Assembly: GCA_026197075.1 (NCBI GenBank)
Contig: JAPHQV010000015.1
Coordinates: 62,001-126,000, forward strand
Direction of reading: 5' to 3'
Length of the DNA: 64,000 nucleotides
From: Gammaproteobacteria bacterium
GTDB lineage: Bacteria > Pseudomonadota > Gammaproteobacteria > DSM-19610
Below are positions 26,054-33,942 of this stretch, one piece after another (positions within the stretch are counted from its first letter, which is position 1; each line of letters begins with the position of its first letter). The translations under genes were made by a program, and so were the position numbers. Below the pieces are notes generated by a model. The model did no database searches, was not told the DNA's origin, and was given only the letters and a program-made list of their open reading frames with translations.

Positions 26054-27157
26054 CTACGCCTCGGCGCGGTTGCGCGCCGCCGTCTTGGCACTCAGGCGCC
26101 GTTGCCGCACGGCCGTGGCCAGCTGTTCCAGCAGCCGCTCACTGTCCTCCCAACCAATGCAGGCATCGGTGATGCTCTGACCATGGGCCAGGTCCTGACC
26201 CGGCAGCACATCCTGACGGCCCTCGTACAGGTGGCTTTCGATCATGGCGCCCATGATACGGTCGTCGCCCGCCGCCACCTGGGCCGCGACATTGGCCCCC
26301 ACGTCCAGCTGGCGCTTGAATTCCTTGCTGCTGTTGCCATGACTGAAATCGATCATCAGGCGCGGCGCCAATCCCGCCGCCACCAGCTGCTGTGCCGCCT
26401 CGTCCACATGGGTGGCATCGTAGTTGGGCTCGCGTCCACCGCGCAGGATGATGTGGCAGTCCTCGTTCCCCGAGGTGGCGAAGATGGCGGAATGCCCGGC
26501 CTTGGTCAGGGACAGGAACTGGTGCGGCTGGGAAGCCGAACGAATGGCATCGATGGCCACCTGCAAGGTGCCGTCCGTGCCGTTCTTGAAACCTACCGGA
26601 CAGGACAGGCCGGAGGCCAATTCGCGGTGTACCTGGCTTTCCGTGGTACGGGCGCCGATGGCGCCCCAGCTCACCAGGTCGGAAATGTACTGGGGACTCA
26701 TGAGATCGAGGTATTCCGTGGCCGCCGGGATACCCAGATTGTTCAGATCCAGTAACAGCTTGCGCGCCAGGCGCAGGCCCTTGTTGATCTCGAAGCTGCC
26801 GTCCAGATTGGGATCGTTGATCAACCCCTTCCAGCCCACGGTGGTGCGGGGCTTCTCGAAATAGACCCGCATGACGATGAGCAGGTCACCGGCCAGTCGG
26901 TCCTTGACCGCCTTCAGCCGCCGACCGTACTCCAGGGCCGCTTCCGGGTCGTGGATGGAACAGGGACCGGTGATGGCCAGCATGCGGTCATCCTGGCCAT
27001 GGAGGATGTCGTGGATCGCCTGCCGTGCCTCCTGGGTGGCCTGCGCCGCCTCCGGGGTGATGGGGAATTCTTCCTGCAGCTCGGCGTAGCGCACCACCTC
27101 GCGGATGGCCACGATGCGCAAATCGTCGGTATTGGGCGGTGTCTTTGTCTTATTCAT
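26054..27157 (-). CDS. aroG: 3-deoxy-7-phosphoheptulonate (DAHP) synthase, AroG/F/H class
   Basis: A 367-residue class I-alpha DAHP synthase. It condenses phosphoenolpyruvate with erythrose 4-phosphate as the first step of aromatic amino acid synthesis, in the cytosol. Visible signatures are MLAITGPCSIHDPEAALEYG at about 58-77, MRVYFEKPRTTVGWKGLIND (metal and substrate loop), GARTTESQVHRELASGLSCP, KNGTDG and MIDFSHGNSSK. The length is normal for the microbial feedback-regulated isozymes. The isozyme (Phe-, Tyr- or Trp-sensitive) cannot be told by eye, so the symbol is for the class. It stands alone except for the downstream cNMP-binding gene. Confidence 0.95.
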   Translation of the reverse strand: MNKTKTPPNTDDLRIVAIREVVRYAELQEEFPITPEAAQATQEARQAIHDILHGQDDRMLAITGPCSIHDPEAALEYGRRLKAVKDRLAGDLLIVMRVYFEKPRTTVGWKGLINDPNLDGSFEINKGLRLARKLLLDLNNLGIPAATEYLDLMSPQYISDLVSWGAIGARTTESQVHRELASGLSCPVGFKNGTDGTLQVAIDAIRSASQPHQFLSLTKAGHSAIFATSGNEDCHIILRGGREPNYDATHVDEAAQQLVAAGLAPRLMIDFSHGNSSKEFKRQLDVGANVAAQVAAGDDRIMGAMIESHLYEGRQDVLPGQDLAHGQSITDACIGWEDSERLLEQLATAVRQRRLSAKTAARNRAEA

Positions 27158-27285
27158 TAAATTCAGTCTGTTAATGCGTAAATCTCAACAAGAATCTGGC
27201 ACGGGGGCGAAGACATGCATTATCGCAGATCGAGCGCAAAAGTGCATGGCGCAAGGCATTTGTTCGCATCATCCCGGCAATGGTA

Positions 27286-27318
27286 ATACAATACTTATAC
27301 AAGTTGTGTATCTCAAAT
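27286..27318. promoter_or_regulatory. Three 11-bp direct repeats, candidate CarH/LitR operator
   Basis: ATACAATACTT, ATACAAGTTGT and GTATCTCAAAT occupy consecutive 11-bp registers, each beginning RTAY. An inverted ATACA-AGTTG-TGTAT (27297-27311) is embedded. CarH of Thermus binds as a tetramer to 11-bp-spaced repeats. The site is 28-60 bp upstream of the regulator start codon, fitting autoregulation. A comparable trio precedes the ybgA-like gene. Confidence 0.65.
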
Positions 27319-27345
27319 ATCACGCCCCAGGAGGCGACTCGAGCC

Positions 27346-28266
27346 ATGGATCTACCGGACAGTGATGCGGACGGCCTCTATCCCATCCGCACCGTCTCCA
27401 GCCTCACGGGCGTCAATGCGGTCACCCTGCGCGCCTGGGAACGCCGCCACGGCCTGATCCGGCCACGACGCACACCCAAGGGCCACCGCCTGTACAGTCG
27501 CGAGGACATTGAACGCATCCAGCGCACCGTGGAATTGCTCGAGCGCGGCCTGGCCATCAGCCAGGTGGCGCCACTGCTGGATCCCGCCCAGACCGTACCC
27601 GGCGGACGGGAACCCCCGGGGCAGGGGGATATCTGGGCGCGCTATCGCCAGCGGATGCTGGCGGCCATCGAAGATTTCAACGAGGCGGCCCTGGACGCGG
27701 CCTATCATGATGCCCTTTCCCTCTATCCCGCCGAGCTGGTCAGCACGCGCCTGGCCAAGCCGTTGCTGATCGAGCTTGGTGAGCGCTGGCAGGATCGCCC
27801 CGCCGGCATCGCCGAGGAGCACTTTTTTTCCGTGTACCTGCGCAACAAACTCGGCGCCCGCATCCAGCACCTGAACAGCCGCGGTCGGGGACCGCGCCTG
27901 CTGCTGGCCTGCCTGCCCGGCGAATACCATGAAATCGGCCTGCTGCTGTTCGCACTGGCCGCCGTCAGCCATGGCTACCAGGTACTGGTGCTGGGCGCCA
28001 ATCTGCCCCTGGAACAGATTCCCCCGGTGCTGGCCCGCCAGCCCTGTGACGCCGTCGTGCTGTCCTCTTCCTCACGACTGGTCAAGAAGAAGATGTACAG
28101 TACCGACCTGCCCGCGTTGCGGGGAGCGATCGGGAACCCGGTACTGGTGGGCGGCAGTCAATCGGAACTCGCCCGCCGGGACATCGAGGCAACGGGGGCC
28201 ATCGTGGTGGGCGAGGACCACCAGGAGGCACTGGTGATCATCGACACCATCCTGGCAGGCGCCTGA
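27346..28266 (+). CDS. CarH/LitR-type MerR regulator with B12-binding photoreceptor domain
   Basis: A 306-residue light-responsive repressor. ATG 27346 follows AGGAGG. The MerR winged helix (about 12-80) contains LRAWERRHGLIRPRRTPKGHR. A four-helix bundle then carries the Wx9EH motif (W148, E158, H159) that caps the upper face of adenosylcobalamin. The Rossmann B12 domain has the E-x-H-x-x-G motif (E193, H195, G198), where His195 is the lower cobalt ligand. In known CarH proteins, the dark AdoCbl tetramer represses and light breaks it up. The residue after the motif Trp is Gln149 rather than the His of Thermus CarH that forms the photoproduct bond. It lies 8 bp upstream of the photolyase gene, a classic regulon partner. 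Confidence 0.93.
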   Translation: MDLPDSDADGLYPIRTVSSLTGVNAVTLRAWERRHGLIRPRRTPKGHRLYSREDIERIQRTVELLERGLAISQVAPLLDPAQTVPGGREPPGQGDIWARYRQRMLAAIEDFNEAALDAAYHDALSLYPAELVSTRLAKPLLIELGERWQDRPAGIAEEHFFSVYLRNKLGARIQHLNSRGRGPRLLLACLPGEYHEIGLLLFALAAVSHGYQVLVLGANLPLEQIPPVLARQPCDAVVLSSSSRLVKKKMYSTDLPALRGAIGNPVLVGGSQSELARRDIEATGAIVVGEDHQEALVIIDTILAGA

Positions 28267-28274
28267 GTCCAGTC

Positions 28275-29720
28275 ATGGAATATGCCCTGGTCTGGCTGCG
28301 CCGTGACCTGCGTCTTGGCGACAATCCCGCGCTGCGGGCCGCCCTCGAAGCCGGCCTGGTGCCCGTGCCCGTTTATATTCAGGAGGTGACCGATGGGGAG
28401 CTTCCCGTGGGCAGCGCCAGCGCCTGGTGGCTGCACCACAGCCTGGCCGCCCTGGACCGGGATCTGCGGGATCAGGGCAGCCGCCTGTTGCTGCGCCGTG
28501 GTGATCCCGCCCGGGAGCTGTTGGCAGTGGCACGGCAACTCGGTGCCCACAAGCTGTTCTGGAACCGGCGCTACGAGCCCCGCCACCTGGCCCGGGATCG
28601 CACCCTGAAACAAGAATTGGGAGACGCCGGGCTCGACGTTCAGGACTTTCCCGGCAACCTGCTGCGCGAACCCTGGCAGCTGTTGAAGGCCGACGGCACG
28701 CCCTACCGGGTATTCACCCCCTACTGGAAGGCCCTGCAGCGAACCGGTGTCACGGAAGCTTCCAACACCCCGCTGGCGTGGCCCGACGGGGAGGCACCCC
28801 AGGTGGATTCCCTCTCCCTGGCCGAGTTACAACTGTTGCCCGCCATCCCCTGGGATGCGGCCTTTCCCGACATTTGGGTGCCTGGCGAAGCAGGTGCCTG
28901 GCAGTCCCTGGAGCGTTTCTGCACGGAAGCCCTGGTGGACTATCCCACCGACCGCGACCGGCCCGGCCTGCCCGGCACTTCGCGGCTCTCCCCCCATCTG
29001 CATTTCGGCGAAATCAATCCGCGCCAGGCGTGGGCCGCCCTGTCAGACTGGGGCCAGCAGCATGCCCGGCCGGGCACGCTCGCCGCCATCGAGGCCTTCC
29101 AGCGCCAGCTGGCCTGGCGCGATTTTGCCCACCAGCTGTTGCATCACTTTCCCCACACCGCCCGCGAACCGCTGGACCGCCGCTTTGCACAATTCCCCTG
29201 GGCCAGGGACTACGGCGAGTCGCTGCGGCGCTGGCAACGCGGGCAGACGGGCATTCCCATCGTCGATGCGGGCATGCGGGAACTCTGGCACAGCGGCTGG
29301 ATGCACAACCGGGTGCGCATGGTCGTCGCCTCCCTGCTCACCAAGAACCTGCGCATCCCCTGGCAGGAGGGTGCCGACTGGTTCATGGATACCCTGGTGG
29401 ACGCCGACCTTGCCAACAACACCATGGGCTGGCAGTGGGTGGCCGGCTGCGGTGCCGACGCGGCCCCCTACTTCCGCATCTTCAACCCGGTGCGCCAGGG
29501 CGAACGCTTCGACCCCGACGGCACCTATGTGCGGCGCTGGGTACCGGAACTGGGCCGGCTGCCGGCCAAGTGGATCCATTGTCCCTGGGAGGCACCGTCC
29601 CCGGTGCTGGATGCGGCCGGTATCGAACTGGGGCGGAACTATCCCGCCCCCATGGTCGACCTGGCCGCCAGCCGGGCCCGTGCCCTGGCCGCATGGGAGC
29701 AGATCAAGCAGACCCGCTAG
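28275..29720 (+). CDS. phrB: Deoxyribodipyrimidine photolyase (CPD class I)
   Basis: A 481-residue flavoprotein that repairs cyclobutane pyrimidine dimers with blue light. The N-terminal antenna-binding Rossmann domain begins ALVWLRRDLRLGDNPAL. The C-terminal FAD domain contains GTSRLSPHLHFGEINPRQ, WRDFAHQLLHHFPH, VDAGMRELWHSGWMHNRVRM and the DNA-repair loop MGWQWVAGCGADAAPYFRIF. Its length is normal. The Trp residues expected for the electron-transfer chain appear conserved. It starts 8 bp after the CarH-like regulator, so the repressor probably controls it by light. Its stop overlaps the ybgA-like stop in the shared sequence CTAG. Confidence 0.95.
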   Translation: MEYALVWLRRDLRLGDNPALRAALEAGLVPVPVYIQEVTDGELPVGSASAWWLHHSLAALDRDLRDQGSRLLLRRGDPARELLAVARQLGAHKLFWNRRYEPRHLARDRTLKQELGDAGLDVQDFPGNLLREPWQLLKADGTPYRVFTPYWKALQRTGVTEASNTPLAWPDGEAPQVDSLSLAELQLLPAIPWDAAFPDIWVPGEAGAWQSLERFCTEALVDYPTDRDRPGLPGTSRLSPHLHFGEINPRQAWAALSDWGQQHARPGTLAAIEAFQRQLAWRDFAHQLLHHFPHTAREPLDRRFAQFPWARDYGESLRRWQRGQTGIPIVDAGMRELWHSGWMHNRVRMVVASLLTKNLRIPWQEGADWFMDTLVDADLANNTMGWQWVAGCGADAAPYFRIFNPVRQGERFDPDGTYVRRWVPELGRLPAKWIHCPWEAPSPVLDAAGIELGRNYPAPMVDLAASRARALAAWEQIKQTR

Positions 29721-30688
29721 AGGGCATTGCGTAAGCCCAGTTCCCGCGGATGGGGCTGCAGGTAGACCTGGCGTGCGATATAGGGATCGGGATGACGCCG
29801 GAAATGGTGCTGCAGCATGGTCATGGGCACCACCAGCGGCACGTCACCGCGCCGGTAGGACTCGATGCTGTCGTGCAGCTCGGCCCGGTCCTCCGGGTCG
29901 ATCCGCTCGCGCAGGTAACCGGTAAGGTGCTGCAGCACGTTCACATGCCGGTTGCGGGTGGCGCGCTGGCGCAACAGCTCCATCAACCGCTCGATATAGC
30001 ACTCGGCCAGGTCCGCCAGCGGCTCCAGCCCCACACGGGCCACCAGCCGGCCCAGTTCGCGGTAGCCCTGCGGGTTGTGGGCCATGAGCACCAGCTTGTG
30101 GCAGGCATGGAAATCCACCAGGCCGGCCTTGCTGAGACCCTGCTGCCGGAAGGCGCGCCAGCGGGCATAGACATAGACGCGGGTAATGAAATTCTCGCGC
30201 AGCACGGGATCGTGCAAGCGGCCCTCCTCCTCCACTGGCAGCAGTGGCTGATGGCGTACCAGTTCATCGGCGAACAACCCGCGTCCCTGGGCATGGGGCA
30301 TGCCCTGTTCGGTGTAGACCTTCACCCGCTCGAGTCCGCAACTGGGTGATCCCTTCTTGAGGATGAAGCCGCACAGCTCATTGTGCTTACGCGCCACGCG
30401 CTCGCCATAGGCACGCAGGGGCAGGCTGTAGTCGAGATTCGGGTCGCGGGTGCCCAGGGCGCGGGGCGCCTCCGCAGTACCCACCAGGCGGATGGGCGCG
30501 CGCGGGGTGCCCATGCCCACGGCCACCTCCGGACAGAAGGGGACCAGCTGGAAATATCCGCCCAGCACATCGTCGATGAAGGCATCGCGCTTGTGGCCGC
30601 CATCGAAGCGCACCTTCGCGCCCAGCAGGCAGGCGCTGACGCCGACCGGAATCGTGTCCAGGGGAATGGCAAACCGGCTCATGTTCAT
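29717..30688 (-). CDS. ybgA: YbgA-like protein (DUF523 plus DUF1722)
   Basis: A 323-residue protein with an N-terminal DUF523 domain (VGVSACLLGAKVRFDGGHKRD, ending KKGSPSCGLERVKVY) and a C-terminal DUF1722 domain (about 190-320). ATG 30688 is chosen because GAGGAG lies 6 bases upstream. The longer frame start at 30739 would lie inside the operator-like repeats. In E. coli and many other bacteria ybgA neighbours the photolyase gene, and here it is tail-to-tail with phrB. The biochemical role is unproven; conserved cysteines in SACLLG and SCG could bind a metal cluster. The upstream CarH-like operator suggests light control. Confidence 0.88.
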   Translation of the reverse strand: MNMSRFAIPLDTIPVGVSACLLGAKVRFDGGHKRDAFIDDVLGGYFQLVPFCPEVAVGMGTPRAPIRLVGTAEAPRALGTRDPNLDYSLPLRAYGERVARKHNELCGFILKKGSPSCGLERVKVYTEQGMPHAQGRGLFADELVRHQPLLPVEEEGRLHDPVLRENFITRVYVYARWRAFRQQGLSKAGLVDFHACHKLVLMAHNPQGYRELGRLVARVGLEPLADLAECYIERLMELLRQRATRNRHVNVLQHLTGYLRERIDPEDRAELHDSIESYRRGDVPLVVPMTMLQHHFRRHPDPYIARQVYLQPHPRELGLRNAL

Positions 30689-30731
30689 CACGCGCTCCTC
30701 ATGCATGGACCACCGATGGGCCACAGCAATA

Positions 30732-30766
30732 TTGTACATATCTTATACTCGATATGTACAACTTAA
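30732..30766. promoter_or_regulatory. Palindrome and 11-bp repeats upstream of ybgA (candidate CarH operator)
   Basis: An 11-bp perfect inverted repeat, TTGTACATATC and GATATGTACAA, with an 8-bp spacer spans 30732-30761. The same stretch reads as three 11-bp registers: GTACATATCTT, ATACTCGATAT and GTACAACTTAA (30734-30766), each starting RTAC. It lies 44 bp or more upstream of the ybgA-like ATG and mirrors the site before the carH-like gene. Confidence 0.7.
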
Positions 30767-30841
30767 TTCGGGAATCCGGGTTGTGGGCCAGGCCGACATC
30801 GGCAACGCGTGGTGGAACGGTTCATTCGCGGCTTGACCATC

Positions 30842-30858
30842 TGTCCAGAATTTTTACA
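30842..30858. promoter_or_regulatory. Upstream motif, distal copy (candidate PrsR site)
   Basis: TGTCCA-GAATT-TTTACA, flanked by C and G to make CTGT...ACAG, has the same 6-5-6 architecture and right half as the motif at 15578. It is 237 bp upstream of the weak sigma-54 promoter of PEP-CTERM gene 2. Confidence 0.5.
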
Positions 30859-30987
30859 GATGCGGGTTACAACCCATCGTTCGGAAACAGCCCATTGGTG
30901 CGAACCTCAGCAAATCCCGCACGCAAAATCGCGACACAGAGCGAACAAGCCATTATTTTATCTGATAAATTTTACCGGACAGCAATA

Positions 30988-31004
30988 TCTTAGTGAATTT
31001 TACA
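30988..31004. promoter_or_regulatory. Upstream motif, proximal copy (candidate PrsR site)
   Basis: TCTTAG-TGAAT-TTTACA keeps the spacer and right half of the 15578 site exactly, while its left half is degenerate. The 14-mer TGAATTTTACAGTC at 30994-31007 is identical to that at 15584-15597. A further AAATTTTAC half-like stretch lies near 30967. The site is about 90 bp upstream of the candidate promoter, the same spacing as for PEP-CTERM gene 1. Confidence 0.55.
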
Positions 31005-31078
31005 GTCCGACCTTTCGTTAGCTGGCAGGCATCGCCAAAGACTATTAACCATATGTTATACAGTCTGTTTTCCATCGT

Positions 31079-31094
31079 TGGCACAAATTGTGTA
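31079..31094 (+). promoter_or_regulatory. Candidate weak sigma-54 promoter of PEP-CTERM gene 2
   Basis: TGGCACAAATTGTGTA has a perfect TGGCAC -24 element, but the -12 element reads GTGTA instead of TTGCA: the conserved G is kept and the C is lost. Position relative to the upstream motif matches PEP-CTERM gene 1. It may be weak or decayed. Confidence 0.4.
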
Positions 31095-31184
31095 TAACCA
31101 TCAGCAGCCAAGCCATTGGATTCAGCGGCGCGAAACGATAACACCAAAAAAAAAACCGGAAGTGCATGCCAAAGGAGAAATGCG

Positions 31185-32591
31185 ATGCAAGCAACCACAA
31201 TGAAGAAACCAGTGAGGTTCCGCCTGAAAACACCTGCCCTCACCCTGGCGATCATCCTCGGTGGAATGGGGGCAGGTGCGGGGCAGGCCGGAACCCTCTA
31301 CTTCGATTTCAACCAAAACCTCGTTACTCCCAACGCCTCGTTGTTCCTCTTTGGCGATGTCGGGCAAACGGCGACGGTAACGAATCTCGCCGGGTTTAAC
31401 GAGGGCGTCGTGCTGGGTGCCGATGGATTTTTCAACCTGACCATCCCGAACACCTACCAACAAAGCGGCACGGGCGTCAGGAATACGGGCTTCCAGGTCG
31501 TATCACCTGATCCTATCGCGGGCTATTTCGTCAACCGGGCCAGTGCATCAACCGACATGACCTTCGTATTCGATAGCGGTGCCCTCGGAACGAATTATGT
31601 GGTTGCAAGCCAGGGAAATGGTTTCGGCGAGGGTAGCCAGGTGATGATCCAGGCCACGCAGAACAACACCAACGTAAGCTTCACACCCAAGGGTGGTGCG
31701 CCGATCAATGTAACCCTGAATGCCGGGGAGACCTACAAGTATGCCGGCGGCAGTACGAATCTCACTGGCTCCCTCGTCAATGCCGACAATCCAGTAGCGG
31801 TGTTTGGCGGACATGCCTGTGCACAGGTTCCGGCTGGCATAACGGCCTGCGATACCCTGCTCGAGCAGATGATTCCGACCGACCGTCTGTCGAAGACCTA
31901 TGCACTGACCGCCTCCAAGGGCGCGGATATCGCTTCTACCCAGAGTGACCTGGTACGCGTAATCGCAACTGCCGACAACACCGAGATCAAGCTGAATGGC
32001 GTAGTCGTGGCAACGATCAATACTGGCGACTTCCACGAGTTTTCTCTCGCTGCCAACAGTGGCGCCAGCGTCGAGGCCTCCGAGGCGGTCATGGTGGCGC
32101 AATATCTGAAGGGAGGCCAGGGCGCCCTGACGGATCCCGCCATGGCGCTCGTACCCGGCTCGGATACCTGGCTCAGTGAATATCGTCTTGCCACACCGAG
32201 CGATGATCAGGCATTCAACATAAACTACGCTTCCATCGTGATCGAGACCGCAGACTTGGCATCATTGCTGCTCGACGGTATCGCGCCCGACACTTCAGGC
32301 TTCACATCGGTGCTGGGTACAAGCTTTAGCCGCGGTGTCATTGACCTTCCGCTCGGACTGTTCGACCTGGTCGCCGACAGTCCATTCCTGGTGATGTTGG
32401 GTGGGGGCAGCTTCGCAGACAGTTACTTCACCTTTGGTGGCGCGACCTTCGTCCCCGGTATTTCTCCGCCGCCACCGGATGAGGAGCCACCACCGCCGCC
32501 GGTCAATGGTGTGCCAGAACCTGCCACCTTGGGTCTGTTCGGCATCGCCCTCGCGGGTCTGGGCGTTCTGCGTCGGCGCCGTAACGCCTGA
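31185..32591 (+). CDS. PEP-CTERM protein with IgGFc-binding-like domain (substrate 2)
   Basis: A 468-residue secreted protein. ATG 31185 follows AAAGGAG and starts a signal peptide (KTPALTLAIILGGMGAGAGQ then AGT); the frame is also open from 31116. The mature region resembles the N-terminal domain named after human IgG-Fc-binding protein (FVFDSGALGTNYVVASQGNG; AVFGGHACAQVPAGITACD; EQMIPTDRLSKTYALTAS). Bacterial versions are extracellular adhesin-like modules. A proline-rich linker (PPPPDEEPPPPP) precedes the sorting signal VPEPATLGLFGIALAGLGVL and tail RRRRNA. XrtA is the expected processing enzyme. It may act as an exported or matrix-bound adhesin; that function is inferred from the domain only. 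Confidence 0.88.
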   Translation: MQATTMKKPVRFRLKTPALTLAIILGGMGAGAGQAGTLYFDFNQNLVTPNASLFLFGDVGQTATVTNLAGFNEGVVLGADGFFNLTIPNTYQQSGTGVRNTGFQVVSPDPIAGYFVNRASASTDMTFVFDSGALGTNYVVASQGNGFGEGSQVMIQATQNNTNVSFTPKGGAPINVTLNAGETYKYAGGSTNLTGSLVNADNPVAVFGGHACAQVPAGITACDTLLEQMIPTDRLSKTYALTASKGADIASTQSDLVRVIATADNTEIKLNGVVVATINTGDFHEFSLAANSGASVEASEAVMVAQYLKGGQGALTDPAMALVPGSDTWLSEYRLATPSDDQAFNINYASIVIETADLASLLLDGIAPDTSGFTSVLGTSFSRGVIDLPLGLFDLVADSPFLVMLGGGSFADSYFTFGGATFVPGISPPPPDEEPPPPPVNGVPEPATLGLFGIALAGLGVLRRRRNA

Positions 32592-32614
32592 GCCGCAGGG
32601 CAATCGCAACGCCA

Positions 32615-32645
32615 AAACGGCGGCTTCGGCCGCCGTTTTCTTTTC
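32615..32645 (+). terminator. Rho-independent terminator of PEP-CTERM gene 2
   Basis: AAACGGCGGC-TTCG-GCCGCCGTTTT stem-loop followed by C and a second T-run, 24 bp after the stop codon. Confidence 0.88.
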
Positions 32646-32693
32646 CCGTCCGGCTCGGGGATAATGCGGATCCCGCAACCTCGAAGCGCACCC

Positions 32694-33914
32694 ATGTCCC
32701 AGTCCATCACGGAAGAACGCCCCAGCCCGCCCCTGCGCCACATCCACCGCGATGGTACCGGCTTCACCCTGCTGGGCACCGCCCATGTCTCGCGTTCCAG
32801 CGCGGAAGACGTCGGCAAGCTACTGGAGAGTAGCGACTACGATGCCGTAGCCATCGAACTGTGCCCGGCCCGCCACCATGCCCTGGTGAACCCGGATGTG
32901 TGGGGCCAGACCGACCTGTACCGGGTGTTCAAGGAAGGCCGCACCACCATGATGGCCGCCAGCCTGGCCCTGGGGGCCTATCAGCAACGCCTGGCCGAAC
33001 AATTCGGCATCGAGCCCGGGGCGGAGATGCGCGCCGCCATGGAAGGCGCCCTGGCGCGCGGCCTGCCGGTACTGCTCATCGACCGCGACATCGGCATCAC
33101 CCTGCGCCGTGTCTACCGCAACGTGCCCTGGTGGCAACGCATGGGCCTGCTTGCCGGCCTGCTGGGCAGCGTGCTGTCCCGGGAGCAGGTAAGCGAGGAG
33201 GAGATCGAGCGCCTGAAGGAAGGGGACATCCTGGAGACCACCTTCGCGGAGTTCGCCGACCGCAACCAGGTGCTCTACGAACCCCTGATCGCCGAGCGGG
33301 ACGAGTACATGGCGGCACGCCTGTGCGAGGAGACCCGCGCCTCGGGCTATCAAAAGGTACTGGCCGTGGTGGGTGCCGGGCACCTGAAAGGCATCGCCGA
33401 CCACCTGGAACAGGGCACGGTCTGCGCCGCACCGGAGCAGGTGATCCGACGCCTGGAGCAGCAACCACCACCGGCGCGCTGGCCGAAGGTGATACCCTGG
33501 CTCATCGTGGCCGTGATCCTGGTGGGTTTCTACATCGGCTTTTCACGCAGCCCGGAACTGGGCATGCTCATGGTCTGGGACTGGATCCTGATCAACGGCG
33601 TGCTGTCCGCGCTGGGCGTCATCATCGCCACCGGCCATCCCATGTCCATCCTGGCGGCCTTCCTGGCCGCGCCCTGGACCTCGCTGAATCCCATGATCGG
33701 CGCCAGCATGGTGGCCGGGGCCGTGGAGGTCTATTTCCGCAAGCCCCGGGTCTCGGATTTCAACCACCTGCGCCACGATGTGACCCACTGGCGTGGCTGG
33801 TGGCGCAACCGGGTGTCGCGCACCCTGCTGGTGTTCTTCCTCGCCGGCTTCGGCTCGACCCTGGGCACCTATATCGCCGGCTTCCGCATCTATGACCGCC
33901 TGATCGGGAGCTGA
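32694..33914 (+). CDS. TraB/PrgY (GumN-related) family membrane protein
   Basis: A 406-residue protein. The N-terminal TraB domain contains the conserved GTAHVSRSSAEDV, the catalytic-type AIELCPARHHAL and, later, GAGHLKGIADHL. The C-terminal part (about 265-405) has four to five transmembrane helices. The family includes Enterococcus TraB/PrgY, thought to be membrane peptidases or chelators acting on signalling peptides. Bacterial chromosomal homologues lack a proven substrate. ATG 32694 is preferred to the frame opening at 32664, which overlaps the terminator of the previous gene. It is convergent with the NYN-domain gene. Confidence 0.88.
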   Translation: MSQSITEERPSPPLRHIHRDGTGFTLLGTAHVSRSSAEDVGKLLESSDYDAVAIELCPARHHALVNPDVWGQTDLYRVFKEGRTTMMAASLALGAYQQRLAEQFGIEPGAEMRAAMEGALARGLPVLLIDRDIGITLRRVYRNVPWWQRMGLLAGLLGSVLSREQVSEEEIERLKEGDILETTFAEFADRNQVLYEPLIAERDEYMAARLCEETRASGYQKVLAVVGAGHLKGIADHLEQGTVCAAPEQVIRRLEQQPPPARWPKVIPWLIVAVILVGFYIGFSRSPELGMLMVWDWILINGVLSALGVIIATGHPMSILAAFLAAPWTSLNPMIGASMVAGAVEVYFRKPRVSDFNHLRHDVTHWRGWWRNRVSRTLLVFFLAGFGSTLGTYIAGFRIYDRLIGS

Positions 33915-33942
33915 GCATCCCGGGACCGGCGGCCGGCAATGA

